Assembly (NCBI RefSeq): GCF_025244845.1
Contig: NZ_CP104264.1
Coordinates: forward strand, 1,054,001 to 1,118,000
Direction of reading: 5' to 3'
From: Arthrobacter sp. zg-Y1171
Lineage (GTDB): Bacteria; Actinomycetota; Actinomycetes; Actinomycetales; Micrococcaceae
DNA: 64,000 nucleotides
Position 1 is the first letter of the stretch. Every line of letters starts with the position of its first letter. The notes under the pieces were generated by a model. The model ran no database searches and was not told where the DNA came from. It was given only the letters and a program-made list of their open reading frames with translations. Both the position numbers and the translations under genes were made by a program. Positions 1-13,071 of this stretch are shown here, one piece after another.

Positions 1-2710
<2,710 letters not shown>

Positions 2711-2723
2711 CTGCGGCTGGACG

Positions 2724-3323
2724 CTAGTCTGCCACGGCACTTCCGCCGGCCCCGGATGCATGCCATTCATCGGCCAGGAGCGCGTAGCGGAGGTCATCCA
2801 GCCAGCGCCCCGAACGGTGGAGGGACCCCTGGCGGAACCGCCCCTCACGCCGCATCCCGGCTTTTTCCATGACCCGCCAGGAAGCGGTGTTGTCGGCGAA
2901 ACACTCCGCCACCACCCGGCGCAGGCCCAGGTCCTCGAAGCAGACGCGCATTAGTGCAGTTACAGCTTCGCTCGCGTACCCCTGCCCGGCGAACTCCGGT
3001 GCAATGACGTAGCCGATCTCGGCCTGCGTGCCGCGCGCCAACTCCTCTACCTCCTGCTGCGCCCACGCGTCCTGGCGGGCAAGATAAAGGTCACCGACGA
3101 GGGTTCCGGCCTGTTCTACGGCAAAGGTGGCCGCCAAATGCTCCGGCTGCCGGAGCCGCTCCACGAAGGCGTCCACGTCCGTGGGCTGGGCTGTCATCCA
3201 CTGCGCGACCTCGGGCTTCCGTCGGTACTCAAACATGCGCGGCAGGTCTTCGGCTTCGGCGGGACGGATGGTGAGGCGGGGTGTGATGACGGGCCAGCGG
3301 GTGGCCGTGGGATTCGCGGTCAT
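2724..3323 (-). CDS. GNAT N-acetyltransferase, RimJ/RimL-like
   Basis: Predicted to transfer an acetyl group from acetyl-CoA to an amine, in the RimJ/RimL/Acetyltransf_3 style. Of its 199 aa, the N-terminal strand (TPRLTIRPAEAEDL), the acetyl-CoA loop EFAGQGYASEA and the C-terminal FADNTASWRVMEKAGMR block are typical of the family. It converges on the IMPase gene with a 13-bp gap. The ATG start has no clear Shine-Dalgarno. A methyltransferase remnant on the same strand ends 14 bp upstream. The substrate is not predictable. Confidence 0.88.
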   Translation of the reverse strand: MTANPTATRWPVITPRLTIRPAEAEDLPRMFEYRRKPEVAQWMTAQPTDVDAFVERLRQPEHLAATFAVEQAGTLVGDLYLARQDAWAQQEVEELARGTQAEIGYVIAPEFAGQGYASEAVTALMRVCFEDLGLRRVVAECFADNTASWRVMEKAGMRREGRFRQGSLHRSGRWLDDLRYALLADEWHASGAGGSAVAD

Positions 3324-3337
3324 GGCACCATGATGGC

Positions 3338-3509
3338 CTATCCGGTTCCCCGGACGCTCCTGGCGGTCCGGGCACTCGTCTGGCAGCGGGCGGCGATGAT
3401 GATCTCCCGGCTCGCCGCTTCCACAAAGGGGCCGTCGTGCCAGTCCCCGTACCAGTGGGCGGAGCTGAATCCGGCTTCCTGCACCGGCTGCGACACGGTC
3501 AGTTCTTGA
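3338..3509 (-). pseudogene. C-terminal remnant of a SAM-dependent methyltransferase
   Basis: On the minus strand this stretch reads VQEAGFSSAHWYGDWHDGPF and then VEAASREIIIAA. It aligns with the C-terminus of the intact methyltransferase at 5711-6466 (DRAGFRSVDWYGDWEGGPF, then MEASSREIIVAA). The DNA is clearly alike too, for example atgatctcccggct and tccccgtaccagt occur in both. The reading frame meets a stop at about 3523-3525, so no SAM-binding domain remains. The tail beyond the homology (about 16 codons) differs from the intact copy. The fragment and the intact gene lie on the same strand and bracket the DUF222-HNH gene. Confidence 0.8.
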
Positions 3510-3652
3510 ACTCGGTCGGCTCAGCGGAGCCTAAAGGGGACAGGTGCGGGTAGGTAATTGGGCACGAAAGACGGGTATTTGGGTTTTTCAGGCGCTACGT
3601 TTTCAGCCTGTTTTTGGGCCTGAAATGTCAGTGCCGGATGAAATCCTGAGGT

Positions 3653-5455
3653 ATGGAACAGCTCGGGAATGCCGAACCAACAACTGAAGAGCAGAGTGGT
3701 GAGAACCAGCAGTCGGAGGGCACAGCCGGTGATGGCGAGCAACCTTGTTCTTCAGTCACTCTGGCTGTATATAGGGCGGAACTGATTGAGGCCTCGGCAG
3801 AGGCCGCTGCAGTGCCCGTCGACGACGCTGCTGGGACTACTGGAACTGCCGGCACTGCATCCGCTCGGTCTGACGATTCGTTCAACTCGGACCCAGCGAA
3901 GGATGCCGGGACCGCTACCGGCGGTGCTGAAAGTCCAGCCGACATCTACCCGGATGGCTTCACTGGGACACTGGCCCTGCAGAACCTTGAAGCCTTCGAC
4001 GAGCAGACGGTCGGTGAAGCCCTGTCCCGGATGGCGCACCTGCTCGCGTGGACGCAGGCGCTGGAAGCCCGTCTGGTGCACCGGATGGAACAAATTTTCC
4101 GGGACAGGTTCCAGGCCGCGTCGGGGAGGGTCGAGCCCGGTATGGCGTTTAGTCTTGCGGCGTCGGAATGCGCCGCCATTTTGAACGTTCCGGAGGTGAC
4201 GGGCCAGCGGCTGCTGAGCGAGGCCAACCGGCTGTGCGGCACCCATTCCGCGACGCTGGCCGGGTTGGAGGAGGGACGGTTCTCGTACCAGCATGCGCAG
4301 GTGGTCCTGGAGCAGTGCCAGAACGTTCCGCCCGACAAGCTGCCAGGGTTCGAAGCGGACCTGTTGGCGGCCGCTGAGGGTCAAACGCGGGCGCAGTTCT
4401 CGGCTAAGGCCCGGCGGCTGCGGGAAAAGAAGTTTCCAGAGACCGTCAGCAAGCGGCACCTGACCGCGCTTGAGCAGCGGAAGGTCATCCTGGACCGGGA
4501 AGAGGACGGGATGTCCTGCCTGTCGGCCTGGCTACGGGCTGCGGAAGCGCAGCAGATCTACACGGCACTCAGTACTGCGGCCCGGGGTGAGCAGGCGGGA
4601 GGGGATTCACGTTCCACGGACCAGTTGCGTGCGGATATTCTGGCGCAGCTGTTGATGGGCAGCAGTCGGGGACTCTTCACCTCGCCTGGAACCCCGGACG
4701 AGACTGGAACCGGGCGTGGGACCGGAGTCAGACGCACCACCGGGCGCACTGACACTGACACTGGCGCTGACGCAGCCACCCAGGACGAGGAAGGAAGCGG
4801 CTTTGGTGGCGCTTCGGAGGGTGCGCCCTATCGCCGTTCCAGGCCGGACGAGGAAATCGTCCCAAGGGCGGAGATCATGGTCCTGATCAGCGCCGAAACC
4901 CTCTTCGGAGCCGACGACAAGCCGGCAGAACTGCATGGCTACGGGCCCATCAGCGCCGAAGAAGCCCGCCGACTGGCGCGCAACGCCGTCGGATGGACCG
5001 GACTGGCGCAGGATCCGCAGACCGGAGAGATCCTGGGCGTGGGTCGGCGCAGAAGAGTCCCGGCCGGGCTCCGGCGCTGGCTCCGGGCGCGGGACGGAAC
5101 CTGCAGGTTCCCGGGCTGCCGGGTGAGCACCGCGAATTCGGACATCGACCACACGACCGACTGGGCCCAAGGCGGACCCACGGACCATGGGAACCTGGAA
5201 CACCTGTGCCGTCGGCATCACCGGTTCAAGACCCTGGGTTACTGGAAAGCCTCCCAATCCGTGCCGGGGGTAATTGAATGGACCTCGCCGACAGGCCGGG
5301 TTTATCGGACCGAGCCCTTCTTGGAACTGGATCTGCCAGGTCCGGCAGTAAGCCGGAGTACGGATCCCCGGCAGGAGAATTTCACCCAGACGGATTCAAG
5401 GCCCAAGAGTTCAGTGCGGCACGAGTCCCGGCAGGAACAGGCACCGCCATTCTGA
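3653..5455 (+). CDS. DUF222 / HNH endonuclease domain protein (13E12 repeat family)
   Basis: A 600-aa member of the actinobacterial 13E12 family, often present in many copies per genome. Residues 1-95 are an acidic, Ala/Ser/Thr-rich low-complexity leader. DUF222 spans roughly 100-310, followed by a Gly/Asp/Thr-rich linker (about 345-400). The C-terminal HNH nuclease is complete: CRFPGCRV, SDIDHTTDWAQGG, NLEHLCRRHHRFK, with the paired Cys, catalytic DH and final RHH. Family function is not established; nuclease activity is inferred from the HNH residues. It lies between a methyltransferase remnant and an intact methyltransferase of the same type, suggesting insertion or local duplication. Confidence 0.92.
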   Translation: MEQLGNAEPTTEEQSGENQQSEGTAGDGEQPCSSVTLAVYRAELIEASAEAAAVPVDDAAGTTGTAGTASARSDDSFNSDPAKDAGTATGGAESPADIYPDGFTGTLALQNLEAFDEQTVGEALSRMAHLLAWTQALEARLVHRMEQIFRDRFQAASGRVEPGMAFSLAASECAAILNVPEVTGQRLLSEANRLCGTHSATLAGLEEGRFSYQHAQVVLEQCQNVPPDKLPGFEADLLAAAEGQTRAQFSAKARRLREKKFPETVSKRHLTALEQRKVILDREEDGMSCLSAWLRAAEAQQIYTALSTAARGEQAGGDSRSTDQLRADILAQLLMGSSRGLFTSPGTPDETGTGRGTGVRRTTGRTDTDTGADAATQDEEGSGFGGASEGAPYRRSRPDEEIVPRAEIMVLISAETLFGADDKPAELHGYGPISAEEARRLARNAVGWTGLAQDPQTGEILGVGRRRRVPAGLRRWLRARDGTCRFPGCRVSTANSDIDHTTDWAQGGPTDHGNLEHLCRRHHRFKTLGYWKASQSVPGVIEWTSPTGRVYRTEPFLELDLPGPAVSRSTDPRQENFTQTDSRPKSSVRHESRQEQAPPF

Positions 5456-5710
5456 GCGGGTACGGCTCGGTTACCATTGCCGGTTTCTCCACTGCCAAGC
5501 TGCCCCGCAGGCTCGGGCCACCTCCGGCCACCTCCGGCAGCGGGGGTTACCGACAGGTGCCGGACTGGAGCCGGCAGTGCGATTGTGGCCACTCGCCTGA
5601 CTTAACCCAGACCTGCCAGCCTGCCGCCCGCCCCACCGTCTCCCACCTGCCGCCTGCAACCTGTAACCTGCACCCCACCGTCTCCGAGCCGAGTTGCCGC
5701 CGACTGACTG
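5456..5710. other. intergenic stretch with short direct repeats
   Basis: A 255-bp gap between the DUF222 gene and a convergent methyltransferase. It carries a tandem CCACCTCCGG pair near 5519-5540 and two copies of CCCCACCGTCTCC (5631-5643 and 5673-5685) within a CCTGC-rich tract. No convincing gene or intrinsic terminator was seen. Confidence 0.5.
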
Positions 5711-6466
5711 CTAGGTTCGTCGGTGAGCAGCCACAATGATCTCCCGGCTGGACGCTTCCATGAACGGCCCGCCCTCCCAATCCCCGTACCAGTCCACGGA
5801 TCGGAACCCGGCCCGGTCCAGCAGGTCCTTCAGCACCTCTGCCCGCACAAACTTCAGGGTGCTGCGGCTGATGAACCGCTCGCCGTCGGACCGGAAGACG
5901 GTGCGGTCCTCGAACGTGACCAACGCGCCGTCGGGCTGGTCTTCCACCGAGATCAGCTCCCACTCCACCTCCAGCGTTCCCGCCGAAGATTCCTGGACCG
6001 ACGGGCCAGCATTGCCGCTGTCCCACTCCAGCCAGGCCTTCGCCGCAGGATTCCGGGTCTCGAAATAGAAGGTGCCGCCGGGCACGAGCCGGGATCGAAC
6101 GGCCGTCAGCGTTTCGAGGATCGCGGCCTCCGTCAGGAGGCACTGAAACGCATGCCCGGTCATCAGGGCAGCATCAAACGGACCCTGCGGCAGATCCGCG
6201 GCGGTGCCCTGCAACCAGGTGACCCTCTCGCCGCCCTCGCGAGACCGCGCCACCTCCAGCATGCCGGAGGCCGGATCGACGCCGGTCAACGTGTGGCCCG
6301 CCAGCGCCAGACGCACGGCGAAACTGCCGGTGCCGCATCCGACGTCGGCGATGCGGAGCGGCTTATCGCCGATAAGGCCGGCATAAAAGTCGGTGTCCCA
6401 TTGCCCGGCATTGTCTTCGTCATAGAGAGCCACGAGCCGCGGCTCGTTGTAGAACGTGTCAACCAT
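5711..6466 (-). CDS. class I SAM-dependent methyltransferase
   Basis: Transfers a methyl group from S-adenosylmethionine to an unknown acceptor. Motif I is clear (IADVGCGTGSFAVRLA, followed by GVDPASGML), and a later FDAALMTGHAFQCL block matches the motif IV/V region of Methyltransf_25-type proteins. The start is one of two adjacent ATGs (6469 or 6466). The second has the better spacing from GGGGGA, giving 251 aa. The frame stays open well upstream of this, but without family similarity. Its last about 35 residues are duplicated as a remnant at 3338-3509. Confidence 0.85.
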   Translation of the reverse strand: MVDTFYNEPRLVALYDEDNAGQWDTDFYAGLIGDKPLRIADVGCGTGSFAVRLALAGHTLTGVDPASGMLEVARSREGGERVTWLQGTAADLPQGPFDAALMTGHAFQCLLTEAAILETLTAVRSRLVPGGTFYFETRNPAAKAWLEWDSGNAGPSVQESSAGTLEVEWELISVEDQPDGALVTFEDRTVFRSDGERFISRSTLKFVRAEVLKDLLDRAGFRSVDWYGDWEGGPFMEASSREIIVAAHRRT

Positions 6467-6617
6467 CATTCCCCCGGATTTCGGACAGTTGACCCGAATC
6501 CTACCGGGATTAAGCCCTGAGGAAAGGACCGTCCTCGGGGGCACTTTTCCGCGCTCCGCCGTCGGATAATTTATTCCGATGCATCCCGTGCAGCATCGAG
6601 TCACAGGAGGAAAACGC

Positions 6618-7124
6618 ATGCCTAAGAAAGCACCCACGGCCCCGCGCAAAACCATCCGCGGAACTCCCGAGCCAACAGCGGTCGCGCTGCAGACTCCCAC
6701 CCCGCGGACTTCAACCCCGCAGACCCCGCCCACCCCGCAGACCCCACTGACTCCACAGACCCCGCCGGAACTGGACGCGGCCTACTTCGCCCGCCTGATC
6801 GACGAGCGGATGGAACACACCCGTGAGCAGATCAGCACATTAACGGCCGTGATCCGGGAAGTCACCCTGGCCGCCAAGGACATTCCGGCAGACGACGAAC
6901 ACGATCCCGAAGGAACTACGGTTTCCGTAGAGCGGGCCAACGAGGTGGCACTCCTGGCCGCAGCGGAAACATCGCTCCTTGAACTGATGGAGGCACGGGA
7001 ACGCCTGAACACCGATAGCTACGGCATCTGCGAACGCTGCGGGACGGCGATCCCGGCGGCCCGGCTCGAAATCCGGCCCGAAACCCGCTTCTGCGTGGAG
7101 TGCGCTTCAGCCCGCCGGCGGTAA
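6618..7124 (+). CDS. DksA/TraR-type C4 zinc-finger protein
   Basis: A probable RNA-polymerase-binding regulator related to DksA/TraR, 168 aa. The start at 6618 is chosen because AGGAGG lies just upstream; an in-frame ATG at 6579 has none. A Pro/Thr-rich leader with repeated TPQTPP-type units (about residues 20-52) precedes a helical region (about 55-130). The zinc finger has Cys138/Cys141 (CERCGTAIP) and Cys159/Cys162 (FCVECA). The family's acidic coiled-coil tip cannot be confirmed here. It is a single gene facing away from the methyltransferase. Confidence 0.88.
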   Translation: MPKKAPTAPRKTIRGTPEPTAVALQTPTPRTSTPQTPPTPQTPLTPQTPPELDAAYFARLIDERMEHTREQISTLTAVIREVTLAAKDIPADDEHDPEGTTVSVERANEVALLAAAETSLLELMEARERLNTDSYGICERCGTAIPAARLEIRPETRFCVECASARRR

Positions 7125-7244
7125 GCGCACCGGCGACGGTGCGGTTGAACCGTGTGCGCCGCCTCACCGCCGTCCGGAAACGCGGCGGGGCGGGGATAGA
7201 ATCTACGTGCACTTCAACCAACACCTTAAGGACTCGTACCACGC

Positions 7245-7739
7245 ATGAGCATCACCATCCGGCTTGCCACCGAGGCTGACTTTGACGACATCCGCCGGAT
7301 TACCCGTGAGGCTTACCTGCACGGCAATCACATCGAGGCTGACAACCCCTACGTCAAGGAACTGGAAAACGTCGAGGACCGCGCCAAGCACACCGAGCTG
7401 TGGGTAGCAGAGCTCGACGGCAAGGTGGCTGCCTCCGCCGCAATCACCTACGCGGGCCAGCCCTACACGGACATCGCCATTGAAGGCGAACTGGAATTCC
7501 GGATGCTCGCCGTGGATCCGACCCTCCAGCGCGGGGGAGTGGGCCGCGCGATGGTTAACGCCATTGTCGATTACGCCCGGAACAAGGACGGTATCGAGGC
7601 CGTCAGCCTCACCAGCATGACCACCATGCTGAACGCCCACGCCCTCTACCTGTCCTGCGGGTTTGAACGCGTTCCGGAACGGGACTGGACCGTTCCCGGC
7701 GAAGACTACATTCTCTGGGTGTTCCGCAAGGCCGTTTAG
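7245..7739 (+). CDS. GNAT family N-acetyltransferase
   Basis: A 164-aa acetyl-CoA-dependent acyltransferase. The acetyl-CoA site is visible as EFRMLAVDPTLQRGGVGRAM, with the typical QxxGxG/A turn, and the C-terminal ALYLSCGFERVPERDW block fits the fold. The N-terminus (ITIRLATEADFDDIRRIT) is a standard Acetyltransf_1 start. It stands alone, followed by a terminator-like hairpin. The acceptor is unknown. Confidence 0.9.
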   Translation: MSITIRLATEADFDDIRRITREAYLHGNHIEADNPYVKELENVEDRAKHTELWVAELDGKVAASAAITYAGQPYTDIAIEGELEFRMLAVDPTLQRGGVGRAMVNAIVDYARNKDGIEAVSLTSMTTMLNAHALYLSCGFERVPERDWTVPGEDYILWVFRKAV

Positions 7740-7763
7740 CCCTCAATCAGTACGCGGCCCCGA

Positions 7764-7798
7764 CCGTCCCGGTGCCCGACGGCGGCGGGACGGCTTTT
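7764..7798 (+). terminator. intrinsic terminator after the GNAT gene
   Basis: CCGTCCCG (7764-7771) pairs with CGGGACGG (7786-7793) across a 14-nt GC-rich loop and is followed by CTTTT. It separates the acetyltransferase from gatCAB. Confidence 0.6.
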
Positions 7799-7932
7799 GC
7801 GCGTCGGCAGCGTGTTGCAGCGCGCCGGCAGGGTGTGGCGGCGGCCTCCATGCCCTGCCCCGAAACGCCGTAGACTGGAACGGATACCGGCGTAAAGCCG
7901 AAAAACGTTCCTAAAAGACGCATGGGAGACTC

Positions 7933-8229
7933 ATGTCTGAGATCAATCGTGAGGCTGTGGCGCATCTGGCGCGGCTGGCCCACATTGAGATGACCAACGA
8001 CGAGCTGGACAAGATGGCCGGCGAACTCGATGTCATCGTGGATTCGATCAAATCCGTAAGCGAAGTTGCCGGCGAGGACATCCCGGCAACCTCCCACCCC
8101 ATCCCGCTGGTCAACGTCTTCCGTGAAGACGTTGTGGGGCAGACGCTGACCAATGAAGAAGCACTGTCCGGAGCCCCGGACAACGCCGCCGGCCGCTTCA
8201 AGGTCCCTGCCATCCTGGATGAGGAGTAA
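7933..8229 (+). CDS. gatC: Asp-tRNA(Asn)/Glu-tRNA(Gln) amidotransferase subunit C
   Basis: The small subunit that stabilises GatA-GatB in the amidotransferase converting mischarged Glu-tRNA(Gln), and sometimes Asp-tRNA(Asn), to the correct aminoacyl-tRNA. Its 98 aa carry the family N-terminus ([22 protein letters not shown]) in two helices and the linker ending [21 protein letters not shown] lies before the ATG. It is first in a gatC-gatA-gatB operon, 8 bp ahead of gatA. A TAGACT -10-like hexamer lies about 60 bp upstream. Confidence 0.96.
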   Translation: MSEINREAVAHLARLAHIEMTNDELDKMAGELDVIVDSIKSVSEVAGEDIPATSHPIPLVNVFREDVVGQTLTNEEALSGAPDNAAGRFKVPAILDEE

Positions 8230-8237
8230 AAGCTTCC

Positions 8238-9740
<1,503 letters not shown>

Positions 9741-11258
9741 ATGTCCGTCCATATCCAGGATGAAACCCTGTCCTTCGAAGAGGCCATGGAGAAGTACGAC
9801 CCAGTGCTGGGGTTCGAGGTCCACGTGGAGCTGAACACCAAAACCAAGATGTTCTCCGACGCCCCGAACATCTTCGGCGACGAGCCCAACACGGCCGTCA
9901 CCCCGGTCGACCTGGGCATGCCCGGCGTGCTGCCGGTGGTGAACAAGAAGGCCGTGGAGTACTCGATCCTCATCGGCCTTGCGCTGAACTGCAAGATCGC
10001 CGAATCCTGCACCTTTGCCCGGAAGCAGTACTTCTACCCGGACACGCCCAAGAACTTCCAGACCTCCCAGTACGAAGACCCCATCGCGTACGACGGCTAC
10101 CTGGACATTGAGCTTGAAGACGGCACCGTGTTCCGCGTCGAGATCGAACGCGCGCACATGGAAGAGGACGCCGGCAAGCTGACCCACATGGGCGGAGCCA
10201 CCGGCCGCATCCAGGGCGCAGACTTCTCCCTGGTGGACTACAACCGCGCCGGCGTGCCGCTGGTCGAGATTGTCACCAAGCCGATCGAGGGTGCCGGCTC
10301 GCGTGCCCCCGAGCTGGCGAAGGCCTACGTGGCGGCCATCCGGGAAATCGTGAAGAACCTGGGTGTCTCCGACGCGAAGATGGAGCGCGGAAACGTCCGC
10401 TGCGACGCCAACGTTTCGCTGCGCCCCTACGGCCAGGAAAAGTTCGGCACGCGTTCGGAAACGAAGAACGTGAACTCGCTGCGCGCCGTCGAACGCGCCG
10501 TCCGGTTCGAAATCCAGCGCCACGCCGCCGTCCTGGACTCCGGCAACACGATTGTCCAGGAGACCCGGCACTGGCACGAGGACACCCGGTCCACCACCTC
10601 CGGCCGGCCCAAGTCCGACGCCGATGACTACCGGTACTTCCCGGAACCGGACCTGGTTCCCGTGGTCACCACCACGGAATGGATCGAAGAGCTGCGCTCC
10701 CGCCTGCCCGAGCCGCCGGCCGAGCGCCGCAAGCGGCTCAAGGAAGACTGGGGCTACTCCGACGCCGAGTTCCGCGACGTCGTCAACGCCGGAGTCATGG
10801 AAGCCATCGAGGAAACCATTGCCGCCGGTGCGTCCGCGCAGGTGGCCCGCAAGTGGTGGATGGGTGAGGTTGCCCGCCGCGCCAAGGAAGCCGAAGTGGA
10901 TCCGGTGGACGTCGGCGTCACGCCCGAGCTGATCGTGGAACTGGACCGCCTGGTGCAGACCGGCAAGATCAACGACAAGCTGGCACGCCAGGTGCTCGAC
11001 GGTGTCCTCGCCGGCGAAGGCGCCCCGGAGGAAGTCATCGAGAAGCGCGGCCTGGCCGTGGTGTCCGACGACGGCCCCCTGCTTGAAGCGATCGACGCCG
11101 CCCTGGCGGCCCAGCCGGACGTCGCGGACAAGATCCGCGGCGGCAAGGTCCAGGCCGTCGGCGCCATCGTGGGCGGGGTTATGAAGGCCACCCGCGGCCA
11201 GGCCGACGCCGGCCGCGTCCGCGAGCTGATCCTGGAACGCCTCGGCGTGCAGGGCTAA
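9741..11258 (+). CDS. gatB: Asp-tRNA(Asn)/Glu-tRNA(Gln) amidotransferase subunit B
   Basis: The subunit that phosphorylates the mischarged tRNA's acyl group and performs amidation. It has 505 aa. The N-terminal catalytic cradle (YDPVLGFEVHVELNTKTKMF; DLGMPGVLPVVN) and the signature region around YNRAGVPLVEIVTKP and ERGNVRCDANVSLRP are intact. The helical and tail (YqeY-like) domains follow to the C-terminus. It is last in the gatCAB operon, followed 20 bp later by a strong terminator. Confidence 0.97.
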   Translation: MSVHIQDETLSFEEAMEKYDPVLGFEVHVELNTKTKMFSDAPNIFGDEPNTAVTPVDLGMPGVLPVVNKKAVEYSILIGLALNCKIAESCTFARKQYFYPDTPKNFQTSQYEDPIAYDGYLDIELEDGTVFRVEIERAHMEEDAGKLTHMGGATGRIQGADFSLVDYNRAGVPLVEIVTKPIEGAGSRAPELAKAYVAAIREIVKNLGVSDAKMERGNVRCDANVSLRPYGQEKFGTRSETKNVNSLRAVERAVRFEIQRHAAVLDSGNTIVQETRHWHEDTRSTTSGRPKSDADDYRYFPEPDLVPVVTTTEWIEELRSRLPEPPAERRKRLKEDWGYSDAEFRDVVNAGVMEAIEETIAAGASAQVARKWWMGEVARRAKEAEVDPVDVGVTPELIVELDRLVQTGKINDKLARQVLDGVLAGEGAPEEVIEKRGLAVVSDDGPLLEAIDAALAAQPDVADKIRGGKVQAVGAIVGGVMKATRGQADAGRVRELILERLGVQG

Positions 11259-11278
11259 CGCACCGAGAGATCGTGGGG

Positions 11279-11311
11279 GGACCCCGGCAGGCATTGTGCC
11301 TGTCGGGGTCC
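11279..11311 (+). terminator. intrinsic terminator of gatCAB
   Basis: A 14-bp stem, GGACCCCGGCAGGC (11279-11292) against GCCTGTCGGGGTCC (11298-11311), with one G-T pair and the 5-nt loop ATTGT. There is no long T-run, but the stem is strong and sits immediately after gatB. Confidence 0.75.
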
Positions 11312-11369
11312 TGCTGTGTGTGGCCCGCTGTGTGTGGCCCGCTGCACACCCGGCGGGTACGCTGACGAA

Positions 11370-12269
11370 ATGGCCAACCTTCCCGCTGCCGAAATCTCCG
11401 CCGACCCTGCGCTGGTGCGGCAATTGGTGCGGGAGCAGCACCCGGACCTGGGCGGGCATTCCCTGACGCAGGCCGCCAGCGGCTGGGACAACTACATTTA
11501 CCGGCTGGGCACGGAGTATGCGATCCGGCTGCCCCGCCGGCAGTCCGCCGCCGGACTCACGGCCAACGAGCAGCGCTGGCTCCCGCAGCTGACCGCCGAC
11601 GTGCCCGTATCAACCTCAGCCCCGCTGTTCCGCGGGACCCCGTGCGAGCTCTATCCCTGGCCGTGGAGCATCACCGCCTGGTTTGACGGCCAGGACGTGT
11701 CCTTATCGCCGCGGGACCGCAACGTTGCCCTGGCCGAGCCGCTGGCCGCCTTCCTGAACGCCTTTCACCGGCCGGCACCGGCGGGCTATCCCCGCAATCC
11801 GTTCCGGGGCGGACCGTTGGCCGGTCGGGACGAAGCAGTGCAGGGCAGGTTGAACAGCGGCATGGTTCCCCACGCCGCCAGGGTGCAGGAACTCTGGGAC
11901 CAGGCACAGGACATCCCGGCCTGGACCGGGCCCCCGCTGTGGCTGCACGGCGACCTGCACCCGGCGAACCTGGTGGCCAAGGACAACACCCTGCAGGCGG
12001 TCATCGATTTCGGCGATCTCACCGCGGGTGATCCGGCCACGGACCTAGCTGCCGCCTGGCTGGTGTTCGACGCCGAGGGCCGGGACACCTTCCGCCGCAG
12101 CCTGGGCGACCAGTACGACGGCGACCCGTACGTGTGGGAGCGGGCGCGCGGCTGGGCGATCTGCATGGCCACCATCCTGCTGGCGAACTCCGACGATGCC
12201 CCGGGGCTGTACCTGGTGGGCTCGGAAACCCTGATGGAGATCCTCACCGGCGACCGGGAGAGGTTCTAA
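11370..12269 (+). CDS. aminoglycoside phosphotransferase (APH)-fold kinase
   Basis: A protein-kinase-like small-molecule kinase fold of 299 aa. The Brenner motif WLHGDLHPANL (catalytic Asp) and the metal-binding VIDFGDLTAGDPATDLA are clear. N-terminal WDNYIYRLGTEYAIRLPRR supplies the nucleotide-binding lysine region. Start 11370 (ATG) is preferred over a GTG at 11316, which sits in a tandem GTGTGTGGCCC tract. The next gene begins 4 bp after the stop, so it heads a short operon with a PP2C-like phosphatase and an FAD enzyme. Its substrate is unknown, and resistance should not be assumed. Confidence 0.87.
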   Translation: MANLPAAEISADPALVRQLVREQHPDLGGHSLTQAASGWDNYIYRLGTEYAIRLPRRQSAAGLTANEQRWLPQLTADVPVSTSAPLFRGTPCELYPWPWSITAWFDGQDVSLSPRDRNVALAEPLAAFLNAFHRPAPAGYPRNPFRGGPLAGRDEAVQGRLNSGMVPHAARVQELWDQAQDIPAWTGPPLWLHGDLHPANLVAKDNTLQAVIDFGDLTAGDPATDLAAAWLVFDAEGRDTFRRSLGDQYDGDPYVWERARGWAICMATILLANSDDAPGLYLVGSETLMEILTGDRERF

Positions 12270-12273
12270 CCCG

Positions 12274-13071
12274 GTGGCGGCAGGCAGCTGGAAGCATTCT
12301 GTCCGGATTTCCACTGAAGGCGACGGGCACGTGCAGGAGGACACCTGCGGCTACGCAGGTTCCACGGCTTGGGTAATCGACGGCGCCAGCTCCCTCTTGC
12401 CTCAGCTCGGGCTGCCCGGCCCCTCTGACCCGGCCTGGTATGCCCGGAACCTTGACCTGTTACTGACTGATGCCGCGGTTGCCGTTGGGGTTGCGCCTGC
12501 GCCGCAGGTGCTGGCCGATGCCCTGACCCGGATGGACCAGCTGGCCCGTACCCTGGCCGGCGAGGAGCGGATCCGTTTCCCGTCTGCGGCCCTGTGCCTG
12601 GCCCAGCTGACCGGGGACGGCGTGGAGATCCTGGCACTGGCGGACTGCCACGCGGTGGTGGAACTGGAAGACGGTTCGTTGGTGCACGTCACCCATGAAC
12701 CCGCCGATATCCGGATCGGCACGGAACATTCGGCGGACCCGGCGCGCGAACGCGAGATGCGGGTACTGGACCGGGAACTGCGCAATACCCCGGGCCGGCT
12801 ATGGGTCGCCCGGCGGGAAGCCGAAGCCGCTTACCAGGCCCGCACAGTCCGGCTCGGCCCGGCACGGCGGGTGGTGCTCGCCTCCGACGGTGCCTGGCGG
12901 GCAGTGGACCTGGGCATTGTCGACGGGCCGGGCGGCTTCCTGGCGGCGGCAGGCTCCGCCGTCCCCGCGCAGGAGATGCTGTTGGCCCTGCGCACGCTGC
13001 AGTCGGGGCTGGGGGAAAGCGCTGACGACGCCACCATCCTGACCTTGGAAAGGACCTCCCATGACGGCTGA
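12274..13071 (+). CDS. PP2C-like serine/threonine phosphatase
   Basis: A 265-aa protein with PP2C landmarks: an N-terminal Gln-Glu-Asp (VQEDTCGY) in place of the usual NED, AWVIDGASS for the VxDGxGG metal site, VVLASDGAW, and a C-terminal DDATILTLE. These are the aspartates that bind two metal ions in the family, so phosphatase activity is plausible. It begins with GTG four bases after the APH-fold gene and overlaps the next gene by 11 bp. The protein lacks membrane segments. The target is unknown. Confidence 0.8.
   Translation: MAAGSWKHSVRISTEGDGHVQEDTCGYAGSTAWVIDGASSLLPQLGLPGPSDPAWYARNLDLLLTDAAVAVGVAPAPQVLADALTRMDQLARTLAGEERIRFPSAALCLAQLTGDGVEILALADCHAVVELEDGSLVHVTHEPADIRIGTEHSADPAREREMRVLDRELRNTPGRLWVARREAEAAYQARTVRLGPARRVVLASDGAWRAVDLGIVDGPGGFLAAAGSAVPAQEMLLALRTLQSGLGESADDATILTLERTSHDG

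Noticed and set aside
6562..6579. Inverted repeat TCGGA...TTCCGA before the DksA-like gene as an operator
   Set aside because: Short, imperfect and A/T-centred; it may merely be the promoter region, and there is no second copy to support it.
11370..12269. Antibiotic-resistance gene (aminoglycoside kinase)
   Set aside because: Only the APH fold motifs are visible; the family is broad and the neighbours do not suggest resistance.
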